In this document: positions 14,237-20,708 of the stretch, one piece after another | Layout: each line of letters starts with the position of its first letter | How positions within the stretch are numbered: position 1 is the stretch's first letter | The notes under the pieces: generated by a model | The model's database searches: none | Seen by the model: the letters and a program-made list of their open reading frames with translations, nothing else | Told to the model about the DNA's origin: nothing | From: Deltaproteobacteria bacterium UBA5799 | GTDB taxonomy: Bacteria; Desulfobacterota; GWC2-55-46 | Length of the DNA stretch: 23,981 bases | Reading direction: 5' to 3' | Assembly (NCBI GenBank): GCA_002418185.1 | Contig: DIDN01000045.1 | Coordinates: forward strand, 1 to 23,981 | Program-made: the position numbers and the translations under genes

Positions 14237-14674
14237 ATGAAGAGATTAAGCAGGTTTTTCGCCCTCTCAACCCTGTTCCTGTTCGGAGCTCCCGCGATCG
14301 CCGGCGCGGAGCTTGTTACGGTTTACGGTCCCGTCTATGTGGCGAAGACGAACAAGGACGCCAGGAGCGGCACGAAAGCGGCCAAATTCGTATTCACCGC
14401 CCCGGTGCCCGGGAGCGGGAAGGTCATCGTTAAAAACGGCGGCGACTCCGGCAGGAAATCAAGGGTCAGCAGCGCCACGATAGACCTGAACGACGCGGGA
14501 GTCGCCGGAAGGAGCGACTTCAACAACACCGTCGAGAGCCTCGAATACGATGTCGAGCTCCTTTCCGAGAATAACATGGAAGTCAGGGTGAACGCCTGCA
14601 ATTCGTGCGAGCTTGAGATAACGGTACTCGGAGAAAAACCCGCACCCCCGCCCGTTACCAGGTGGGTCAGGTAA
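14237..14674 (+). CDS. Small secreted protein of unknown function
   Basis: 145 residues from ATG 14237, preceded by AAAGGAGG (14218-14225). The reading frame extends upstream to 14162, but only the chosen start gives a signal peptide: MKRLSRFFALSTLFLFGAPA with likely cleavage after AIAGA. The mature part, about 122 residues, alternates short hydrophobic and polar stretches (LVTVYGPVYVAKT, KFVFTAPV, GKVIVKNGG, SLEYDVELLSE, MEVRVNA), suggesting a beta-sandwich. A CNSC (CxxC) sits near residue 125, followed by a Pro-rich tail. I do not recognise the family. The gene is monocistronic, with the CRP/FNR-like promoter upstream and a strong terminator downstream. Confidence 0.75.
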   Translation: MKRLSRFFALSTLFLFGAPAIAGAELVTVYGPVYVAKTNKDARSGTKAAKFVFTAPVPGSGKVIVKNGGDSGRKSRVSSATIDLNDAGVAGRSDFNNTVESLEYDVELLSENNMEVRVNACNSCELEITVLGEKPAPPPVTRWVR

Positions 14675-14762
14675 GGTTCTCCGCTGAAATCAAAACGGTT
14701 CTCCGTCCTCAAAAACTCCTGTACTGAGCTGACGACGGCTCCAGCTCCTCAGAACACCCTCA

Positions 14763-14824
14763 CAGGCCCCGCGCCCCACACCCCCCTGAACCATAAAGGG
14801 CGCGGGGCCTGCCCCCCTTTTCAA
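14763..14824 (+). terminator. Rho-independent terminator after the secreted-protein gene
   Basis: CAGGCCCCGCGCCC (14763-14776) pairs perfectly with GGGCGCGGGGCCTG (14798-14811), a 14-bp stem with a 21-nt loop, followed by CCCCCC and TTTT. The core resembles the hairpin at 11256-11284. Confidence 0.75.
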
Positions 14825-14936
14825 TCGCATTGGTTACGGCCCCCGGCGCCCCGGATGAAAGAGATGCTGATTAACGGATTTCAGCCCTGGAACACGGTCA
14901 CATATCGGGGGCGGTCGAATATCGCGTCCTTCTCAC

Positions 14937-15006
14937 TTGACAAGCATTTTAGCGGCTGTTATTTTTGTTGGGCTATTCGGGGGAATCGTATATAATCGTA
15001 TATAAT
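14937..15006 (+). promoter_or_regulatory. Stacked promoters of hrcA with a 10-bp tandem repeat
   Basis: First promoter: TTGACA (14937-14942), 17 bp, TATTTT (14960-14965) with an extended TG. Second: TTGGGC (14968-14973), 17 bp, TATAAT (14991-14996). A further TATAAT lies at 15001-15006, because ATCGTATATA is repeated in tandem (14985-14994, 14995-15004). The set predicts leaders of about 50-95 nt before hrcA. Confidence 0.6.
14985..15004 (+). repeat. 10-bp tandem repeat ATCGTATATA x2
   Basis: Two exact head-to-tail copies, one helical turn each, creating two TATAAT elements. It lies within the hrcA promoter region and could be an operator, a duplicated -10 or a phase-variable slippage site. 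Confidence 0.6.
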
Positions 15007-15066
15007 TGATATAGCACGCGGTCAAATGCTCATTCAATAGCTTTAAAGGTTCCCAGAGGGGCCGTC

Positions 15067-16092
15067 ATGCAGGGGTTTACAGAGCGCACCAGCAACGTCC
15101 TGAGGGCGATCGTCCAGGACTTCATACGGACCGCGGAGCCGGTAAGCTCCAAGGCCATATACACGAACTATTCCCTCGGCATAAGCCCCGCGACCATCAG
15201 GAACATAATGGCCGAGCTCGAATCGCACGGGTATCTCAAGCAGCCGCACACGTCAGCCGGCAGGATACCCACCGAGAAGAGCTTCAGGTTCTATATAGAC
15301 AGGATGCAGGAGCTCCGGGAGCCGGAGAAGGAAGACAAGGACCTCCTCAAGAAGAGCTGCGAGCTGGCCGCAAGCCTCGACGAGATGCTCTCGGACACCG
15401 CAAAGGCGCTCTCTTCCATCACCAGCTGCGCCTGCCTCATGTTCATACCGAGAAGGGAGAGCTTCGTAATAAGGCACATAAGCCTCCTCCCCATCGACGA
15501 ATCCGGGGTGATAGTGCTCCTGGTGTCGAGGCTCGGCCAGGTCGAGAGCAAGGTCGTCCGCATGGAAGGGATAGCGAAGATCGAGCTCGAGAGGATATCC
15601 AATTACCTTAATTCCATTGCCGGCGGGCTCACCCTCAAGGGGCTCCGGGCCCTGGTAATCGAGGAGATGCAGAGGGACAAGAACCTCTATGACGAACTCC
15701 TTTTAAAGGCGCTCAGGCTCGGGGCCGAGGCGCTCGATGACAACGGCAGGGCCGGGGAGAGCGACATTGTCCTGGAGGGCAGGATAAACATCCTCGAACA
15801 GCCGGAGTTCAGGGACGACATCGAGAGGATGAAGAGGATATACTCGGCCTTCGAGGAGAAGAGCCTCCTTGTGAAGCTCCTGGACAAGAGCCTTGACGAG
15901 AGCGGCATCCGCATATACCTGGGCTCGGAGAGCGCGGTCGAGGAGTTCGAGGGCCTCGGCTTCGTTACCGCCCCCTACGGCAGAGGCGAAGCGCTCGGCA
16001 CTCTCGGGGTCGTCGGGCCGGTCCGGATGGACTACTCGAGGATCATCCCGTTGGTGGACTACGCCTCCGGGCTGCTTACAAAGGTCCTTTAA
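15067..16092 (+). CDS. hrcA: Heat-inducible transcription repressor HrcA
   Basis: 341 residues, the usual length. The N-terminal winged-helix part has the family pattern VLRAIVQDFIRTAEPVSSKA, then GISPATIRNIMAELESHGYL and QPHTSAGRIPTEKSFRFYID. The central GAF-like and inserted dimerisation regions follow, and the end GPVRMDYSRIIPLVDYASGL matches the family C-terminus. HrcA normally binds the CIRCE operator upstream of groESL and dnaK operons in the absence of GroEL limitation. ATG at 15067 is preceded by GAGGGG. It heads the grpE-dnaJ cluster, but a 134-bp palindromic element and a separate promoter lie between hrcA and grpE. Confidence 0.96.
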   Translation: MQGFTERTSNVLRAIVQDFIRTAEPVSSKAIYTNYSLGISPATIRNIMAELESHGYLKQPHTSAGRIPTEKSFRFYIDRMQELREPEKEDKDLLKKSCELAASLDEMLSDTAKALSSITSCACLMFIPRRESFVIRHISLLPIDESGVIVLLVSRLGQVESKVVRMEGIAKIELERISNYLNSIAGGLTLKGLRALVIEEMQRDKNLYDELLLKALRLGAEALDDNGRAGESDIVLEGRINILEQPEFRDDIERMKRIYSAFEEKSLLVKLLDKSLDESGIRIYLGSESAVEEFEGLGFVTAPYGRGEALGTLGVVGPVRMDYSRIIPLVDYASGLLTKVL

Positions 16093-16098
16093 GCCCGT

Positions 16099-16232
16099 GG
16101 CAACCTCTGAAAATTGATCTTTTCCTCTGACTCTATGTCAGGCCGGGCATAAAAATGCCCACCTACTGTCATATATGCTCCGCCCCGGCCTTCCTTGATT
16201 CAGTGGAAAATCTCTGATTTTTAGAGGTTGCC
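16099..16232. mobile_element. MITE-like palindromic element between hrcA and grpE
   Basis: GGCAACCTCTGAAAAT (16099-16114) and ATTTTTAGAGGTTGCC (16217-16232) are 16-bp terminal inverted repeats with one mismatch (a G-T pair in RNA). Inside, TTTTCC/GGAAAA, GGCCGGG/CCCGGCC and GGGCAT-aaaa-ATGCCC are nested inverted repeats, so the whole 134 bp can fold into one long hairpin. No coding sequence is inside. I see no clear target-site duplication. This fits a small non-autonomous transposon remnant, or a structured regulatory RNA. Confidence 0.6.
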
Positions 16233-16265
16233 GAATAATGCTTTTGTCTCAGGGCGCCTCCCGGG

Positions 16266-16294
16266 TTGATTTTCCGGGCGCGCGGCCCTAATAT
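16266..16294 (+). promoter_or_regulatory. Sigma-70-type promoter of grpE-dnaJ
   Basis: TTGATT (16266-16271), 17-bp spacer, TAATAT (16289-16294). The predicted start near 16301 gives a leader of about 58 nt containing a G5/C5 hairpin close to the ribosome site. It would let grpE-dnaJ be expressed without hrcA. Confidence 0.55.
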
Positions 16295-16358
16295 TTATTC
16301 TGATTCCGAGCGGGGGTTTTTGCCGCCCCCGGACGAAAAAATAAGAAAAGGGATTGTG

Positions 16359-16925
16359 ATGGACAGGGACGAAGGTATGGAGAAAGAGGCCGGCGGCAGG
16401 GAAGAGGAGGAGGCCGGGGCGCCTATCGCCGAGACCCCGGAAGAGGAGATAAGGCGTTTGAGCGAGCAGCTCGAGGCCAAGTCCCGGGAGGCCTCGGGGA
16501 ATTACGACAAGTACCTGAGGGCCCTGGCAGAGCTCGAGAATTACAGGAAGAGGGCGGAGAAGGAGAAGGCCGAGGCCATAAGCTTCGCAAACGAGAGCCT
16601 CATAGAGGAAATACTGCCCATAGTCGACAATTTCGAGAGGGCCCTTGCCCACGCGAACGGCGAGGGAAGCGTTGAATCGCTCCGGACCGGGGTGAAGCTC
16701 ACCGTTGACCAGGTCTACGGCGCCCTGAAGAAGTTCGGCCTCGAGGAGATAAGGGCCGCGGGGGAGAAGTTCGACCCTGCCGTGCATCACGCGATATCCG
16801 AGGAGGAGACCGAGGAGGCGGAGCCCGGGACCGTGGTCAAGGAGTTCCAGAAGGGCTATCTACTGAAAGGGAGGCTTTTGAGGCCGGCCATGGTGGCAGT
16901 TTCCAGGCGCCCGGCAGGCTCATAA
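16359..16925 (+). CDS. grpE: GrpE, nucleotide exchange factor of DnaK
   Basis: 188 residues from ATG 16359, preceded by AAAAGGG; the frame is open further upstream to 16266 but that part covers the promoter and is not conserved. An acidic disordered N-terminus (about 1-40) leads to the long dimerising helix (EIRRLSEQLEAKSREASGNY, then YLRALAELENYRKRAEKEKA). The beta-wing end carries HHAISEEETEEAEPGTVVKE and GYLLKGRLLRPAMVAVS, the family signature. GrpE releases ADP from DnaK. The dnaK gene is not next to it: dnaJ follows after 6 bp. It may therefore serve a DnaK encoded elsewhere. Confidence 0.95.
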   Translation: MDRDEGMEKEAGGREEEEAGAPIAETPEEEIRRLSEQLEAKSREASGNYDKYLRALAELENYRKRAEKEKAEAISFANESLIEEILPIVDNFERALAHANGEGSVESLRTGVKLTVDQVYGALKKFGLEEIRAAGEKFDPAVHHAISEEETEEAEPGTVVKEFQKGYLLKGRLLRPAMVAVSRRPAGS

Positions 16926-16931
16926 AATCTG

Positions 16932-18041
16932 ATGGACGAAAAGGATTTTTACAGGATACTCGGCGTTTCAAGGGACGCGAGCGTAGACGAGATTAAGAAG
17001 GCGTACCGGAAGCTCGCGCACCAGTACCACCCGGACAAGCACGCCGGGGACAAGGAAAAAGAGGACAGGTTCAAGCTCATAAACGAGGCCTACGAGACCC
17101 TAAAGGACCCGCAGAAAAGGGCCAATTACGACAGGTTCGGCTACGCGGGCTCTGGCGCGGGCTTCGGAGGGGGCGCCCCCGGCGGCTTCGGCGCGGACTT
17201 CCAGGACATATTCGGCGAGGTCTTCTCAGACTTCTTCGGCGGCGGAGGGAGGAGGAGGCCGGGCCCTGAGCGGGGCGCCGACCTTAGGTTCGACCTCGAG
17301 ATCGGCTTCGACGAGGCGGCCTTCGGGACCGAGAAGACGGTGAAGGTGGAGAGGACGGTCGCCTGCTCGGTCTGCTCCGGGAGCGGCGCAAAGCCAGGCA
17401 CCCATCCCGTGACCTGCTCTACCTGCGGAGGCGCGGGACAGGTCAGGTTCCAGCAGGGTTTTTTCAGCATAGCCAGGACCTGCCCGGCCTGCCAGGGGCA
17501 GGGTAGCGTCATAAAGGACCCCTGCGCTCCGTGCAGGGGGAGCGGCAAGACCAGGTCGGTCACCCCGCTTACGGTCAAGATACCCGGCGGCGTTGACACC
17601 GGCTCGAGGCTCAGGCTCGCGGGCGAGGGCGAGTACGGCGACCGGAACGGGCCGTCCGGAGACCTCTATATATTCATCACGGTCCGGCCCCACCAGATAT
17701 TCAGGCGCGAGAAGGACGACGTCGTCTGCGAGGTGCCGATAAGCTTCAGCCAGGCCGCGCTCGGCGCCGAAATAGAAGTACCCACGATAGAGGGCCCTGC
17801 CAGGCTCAAGGTCCCTGCGGGCACGCAGTCGGGCAAGGTGTTCAGGCTGCCTGGAAGGGGCATAGCGTCGGTGCACACCGGAAGGCGCGGGGACGAGCAG
17901 GTGGTCATAAAGCTCGAAACGCCGACGAAGCTCAATAAGAAGCAGAAGGACCTCCTGCGTGAGTTCGCGGAGATAAGCGGCGAGGACACGACCCCGCTCC
18001 GGAAGAACTTCTTCTCGAAGGTCAAGGAAATTTTCGAATGA
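16932..18041 (+). CDS. dnaJ: DnaJ, type I Hsp40 co-chaperone
   Basis: 369 residues with all type I domains. The J-domain has HPD at 33-35. A Gly/Phe-rich stretch lies at about 71-108. Four zinc repeats CxxCxGxG start at 145 (CSVCSGSG), 162 (CSTCGGAG), 184 (CPACQGQG) and 198 (CAPCRGSG). The C-terminal substrate-binding domains follow, with IPGGVDTGSRLRLAGEGE. It stimulates DnaK ATP hydrolysis and hands over substrates in the cytoplasm. It starts 6 bp after grpE, and its stop shares ATGA with the next gene, indicating coupled translation. Confidence 0.96.
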   Translation: MDEKDFYRILGVSRDASVDEIKKAYRKLAHQYHPDKHAGDKEKEDRFKLINEAYETLKDPQKRANYDRFGYAGSGAGFGGGAPGGFGADFQDIFGEVFSDFFGGGGRRRPGPERGADLRFDLEIGFDEAAFGTEKTVKVERTVACSVCSGSGAKPGTHPVTCSTCGGAGQVRFQQGFFSIARTCPACQGQGSVIKDPCAPCRGSGKTRSVTPLTVKIPGGVDTGSRLRLAGEGEYGDRNGPSGDLYIFITVRPHQIFRREKDDVVCEVPISFSQAALGAEIEVPTIEGPARLKVPAGTQSGKVFRLPGRGIASVHTGRRGDEQVVIKLETPTKLNKKQKDLLREFAEISGEDTTPLRKNFFSKVKEIFE

Positions 18042-19612
18042 GAAAAGCAATAATAGCCCTCCTGGCCCTCTTTTTCCTTGCGGCCCCCGCAGCCGACGCC
18101 TTCTGGTTTACCGGCAAGGACAAGAGCGACGACCTGGTGGTCATCTTCGAGGAGCTGGACTTGAAGGGCGCGGACGCGGAGACCGTCCGGAAGCTCGAGG
18201 GATACGTGTACTCGAACCCGCGGTCGGACTATATGGACGAGGCGCTCCTCCGGCTCGGCCGCATTTACCGGGACAGGAAGGAGGTCTCGAAGGCCGCCGA
18301 GACATACCGGCTCCTGCTCTTCAATTTTCCTGCGAGCAAGTTCAGGCACGACGCATGGATAGAACTCGGCCTCATCGAGTACAGGACCGGCAGGCTCGAC
18401 AATGCCAGGGAGGCCTTCGAAGCTGTCAGCGGGGACGTGGACGCTTCTATCGCGCAGCGCGCGAAGGCCTCAAGGTTCCTCGCCGAGATAGAGAAGGCGA
18501 CCTTCGGCATCGCCGTCCCTTCGAACCTCCCGGCCATAGGGGTGCTCCTCCCCTTGAAAGGCGACTACGCGGCCTTCGGCGAGGACGCGCTCTCGGGCAT
18601 CCTACTTGCCGCGGGGATATTCGGCCCGAGGGAGCAGCGGGTGGAGGTCATAGTGAAGGACGTATCGGACCAGTCATCGGTTTCGAGGGCCGTCCAGGAA
18701 CTCGCCTCAAACGGCAGGGTGCTGGGCATCATAGGGCCGCTCATGAGCTCGAACGCGCTTGATGTCGCCAGGCACGCACAGATGCACAAGCTCCCGGTCA
18801 TCACCCTTTCCCAGAAGGAGGGGGTTACCGACGCGGGCGACTACGTCTTCCGGAACTTCCTTACGCCCGAGGACCAGGCCCGCGCGCTCGCCAGGCACGC
18901 GGCAGACGCGCTCGGCTCCACGCGTTTCGCCGTACTCCACCCGCAGAACTCATACGGGGTCGAGCTCGCCAGGCGCTTCGAGATGGCCGTGAAGGAAAAC
19001 GGCGGAACGGTCGTCCGCAAGGCCTCCTACCCGCAGGGCTCGACGGATTTTACGGACGCAATAACAAGGGTCTTCGGCGTGCAGACGAAGGAGCGGCAGG
19101 AAGGCAGGCGCGTAATCAGGGAGTTCGAGCCGACGATCGAGGTGGACGCGCTCTTCATACCCGATTCCCACGAGCAGGCCGCCCTTATCGCGCCGTATCT
19201 CGAGTATTTCAGCATCAGGGACGTAAGGCTCCTGGGGGCGAACGGCTGGAACTCGCCGAGGCTCGTGGAGCTTGCCGGTAAGAACGTCGAGGGCGCGGTC
19301 TTCGTGGACGGGTTCTATGCCCTGAGCAGGAGGAGCGGGACCGAGGAGTTCGTGCGCGACTACGGCGACGTATTCGGGAAGCAGCCCGGCATACTCTCTG
19401 CCCATGCCTTCGACTCTGCCCGGATGCTCCTGCACGCTGTGGCGGCCTCGGTCCCGGGCTACGGCAGGGAGGACGTGAGGGACAGGCTGAGCGGCTTGAG
19501 GGAGTTCAGGGGCGCAACGGGCGCAACATCCTTCAACCCGAGGAGGGAGGCCGTAAAGAGGCTCTTCATCCTCACCGTTGAGAACGGCCGCATCGTGGAG
19601 GCAGGCAGCTGA
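18038..19612 (+). CDS. LpoA/LppC-like periplasmic protein: TPR plus type 1 periplasmic-binding fold
   Basis: 524 residues. A signal peptide (MRKAIIALLALFFLAAPAAD, likely cleavage near ADA) has no lipobox cysteine. Residues about 30-160 form TPR-like pairs (YMDEALLRLGRIYRDRKEVS, AAETYRLLLFNFPASKFRHD, AWIELGLIEYRTGRLDNARE). From about 172 (IGVLLPLKGDYAAFGEDALS) to the end runs a periplasmic-binding/ANF-receptor fold with GIIGPLMSSNALDVA and YVFRNFLTPEDQARALARHA. The same order occurs in LpoA, the outer-membrane lipoprotein that activates PBP1a, and in branched-chain amino-acid binding proteins. Without a lipobox it would be soluble in the periplasm. It overlaps dnaJ by ATGA, so it is co-translated with the chaperones. 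Confidence 0.85.
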   Translation: MRKAIIALLALFFLAAPAADAFWFTGKDKSDDLVVIFEELDLKGADAETVRKLEGYVYSNPRSDYMDEALLRLGRIYRDRKEVSKAAETYRLLLFNFPASKFRHDAWIELGLIEYRTGRLDNAREAFEAVSGDVDASIAQRAKASRFLAEIEKATFGIAVPSNLPAIGVLLPLKGDYAAFGEDALSGILLAAGIFGPREQRVEVIVKDVSDQSSVSRAVQELASNGRVLGIIGPLMSSNALDVARHAQMHKLPVITLSQKEGVTDAGDYVFRNFLTPEDQARALARHAADALGSTRFAVLHPQNSYGVELARRFEMAVKENGGTVVRKASYPQGSTDFTDAITRVFGVQTKERQEGRRVIREFEPTIEVDALFIPDSHEQAALIAPYLEYFSIRDVRLLGANGWNSPRLVELAGKNVEGAVFVDGFYALSRRSGTEEFVRDYGDVFGKQPGILSAHAFDSARMLLHAVAASVPGYGREDVRDRLSGLREFRGATGATSFNPRREAVKRLFILTVENGRIVEAGS

Positions 19613-19678
19613 GGAGCCGGTCCAGGGCTGCCCGGACGAGAGCTGCCATGCTTGTTTTTCGTTAAAGGAGGGCTTCGG

Positions 19679-20161
19679 ATGGCTCTTACCCACATAGACG
19701 GGCGCGGCAAGGCCCGCATGGTAGACGTGACGGCCAAGGACGTGACCGAAAGGGCCGCGGTCGCAAAGGGCCGGGTCCTCATGAAGAAGGAGACCCTGGA
19801 CCTCGTCCTCGCCAACGAGATGAAAAAAGGGGACGTCCTGGGGGTCGCAAGGGTCGCTGGCATAATGGCGGCCAAGAGGACGGGCGAGCTCATACCGCTC
19901 TGCCATCCGCTGAACGTCACGAGCGTGGAGGTGGAGTTCGAGCCTGTCATGGACGCGCCGGGCATCGACATAACCGCGACCGCCAGGGTGGCCTCCAGGA
20001 CCGGAGTCGAGATGGAGGCCCTCACCGCCGTAACGGTCGCGGCCCTCACGGTATACGACATGTGCAAGGCCGCGGACAAGGGCATGGAGCTTACCGATAT
20101 AAGGCTCGTGAAAAAGAGCGGCGGCAAAAGCGGCGACTACGCGCGCGAGGGCGAGCCTTAG
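19679..20161 (+). CDS. moaC: MoaC, cyclic pyranopterin monophosphate synthase
   Basis: 160 residues from ATG 19679, chosen because AAAGGAGGG ends 6 nt upstream; an in-frame start at 19652 covers that site. Family markers: THIDGRGKARMVDVTAKDVT at the start, RTGELIPLCHPLNVT with the conserved His, then SRTGVEMEALTAVTVAALTV and YDMCKAADKGMELTDIRLV, and the final KSGGKSGDY. The enzyme converts the MoaA product to cyclic pyranopterin monophosphate in molybdenum cofactor synthesis. No other moa gene is in the window. Upstream it follows the LpoA-like gene after a 66-bp gap. Confidence 0.96.
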   Translation: MALTHIDGRGKARMVDVTAKDVTERAAVAKGRVLMKKETLDLVLANEMKKGDVLGVARVAGIMAAKRTGELIPLCHPLNVTSVEVEFEPVMDAPGIDITATARVASRTGVEMEALTAVTVAALTVYDMCKAADKGMELTDIRLVKKSGGKSGDYAREGEP

Positions 20162-20225
20162 CCCTTGAGAGCCGGCTTCGTTGTCAAGCGAAAAAGCGCG
20201 CTGAAATCGAGAACATAGATTACTG

Positions 20226-20255
20226 TTTACATGCGAGGGTCTTTTCAGTTATACT
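20226..20255 (+). promoter_or_regulatory. Promoter of the dksA/traR-like gene, giving a nearly leaderless mRNA
   Basis: TTTACA (20226-20231), 18 bp, TATACT (20250-20255). A start 6-8 nt after the -10 falls at 20261-20263, immediately before the ATG at 20264, and no Shine-Dalgarno is present there. Confidence 0.5.
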
Positions 20256-20263
20256 CTTTGATT

Positions 20264-20626
20264 ATGGAAAGGGACAGGCTCGAGTACTTCAAGATTCTCC
20301 TCAACGAAAAACTCGAAGAGCTCTTGAGCGAGGCGGGAAAAGCCGTTTCAGGGATGAGTGGAAAGGAAGAGAACTTCCCCGACCCCACGGACCGCGCCTC
20401 CCTGGAGACGGACAGGAACTTCCTGCTTCGCGTCAAGGACAGGGAAAGAAAGCTCATAACCAAGGTCAAGGAGGCTCTAAAGAGGATAGACGACGGCACT
20501 TACGGCGTCTGCGAACTCTGCGGCGAGGACATCTCGGAGAAGAGGCTCGAGGCAAGACCGGTCACCACCTGCTGCATAGAATGCAAGAAGGAAGAAGAAG
20601 AATACGAAAAGGCGAGAAATGCCTAG
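20264..20626 (+). CDS. DksA/TraR-family zinc-finger transcription factor
   Basis: 120 residues from ATG 20264. A coiled-coil N-terminal half carries DPTDRA (40-45), the DxxDxA motif that reaches into the RNA polymerase secondary channel in DksA. The zinc finger is CELC (83-86), 17 residues, CIEC (104-107), with GTYGVCELCGEDI as in the family. Members bind RNA polymerase and, with ppGpp, adjust rRNA and amino-acid promoters. An in-frame ATG at 20231 would add 11 residues but overlaps the predicted -35 box. A good promoter ends 8 bp before ATG 20264, so the message may be leaderless. The gene stands between moaC and galT with short gaps. Confidence 0.93.
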   Translation: MERDRLEYFKILLNEKLEELLSEAGKAVSGMSGKEENFPDPTDRASLETDRNFLLRVKDRERKLITKVKEALKRIDDGTYGVCELCGEDISEKRLEARPVTTCCIECKKEEEEYEKARNA

Positions 20627-20708
20627 TTAGAACCGGCTCTCCTCGGTCGCTTTAGCTCCAGCCTCCCGTGCACCTCCTCCGTCGCCTCTTTTTCCTGCGG
20701 GGAAAATA

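Larger units (their letters stand above)
14675..15066. other. Intergenic region between the secreted-protein gene and hrcA
   Basis: About 390 bp without a gene. It holds a short direct repeat GGTTCTCCG just after the stop (near 14676 and 14697), a strong terminator (14763-14824) and a promoter cluster for hrcA (14937-15006). Nothing recognisable lies at 14825-14936. No canonical CIRCE operator is present. Confidence 0.5.

Noticed and set aside
15010..15032. Possible CIRCE operator before hrcA (AGCAC ... TGCT)
   Set aside because: The left half matches 7 of 9 positions, but the only right-half-like sequence is separated by 4 bp instead of 9 and matches poorly.
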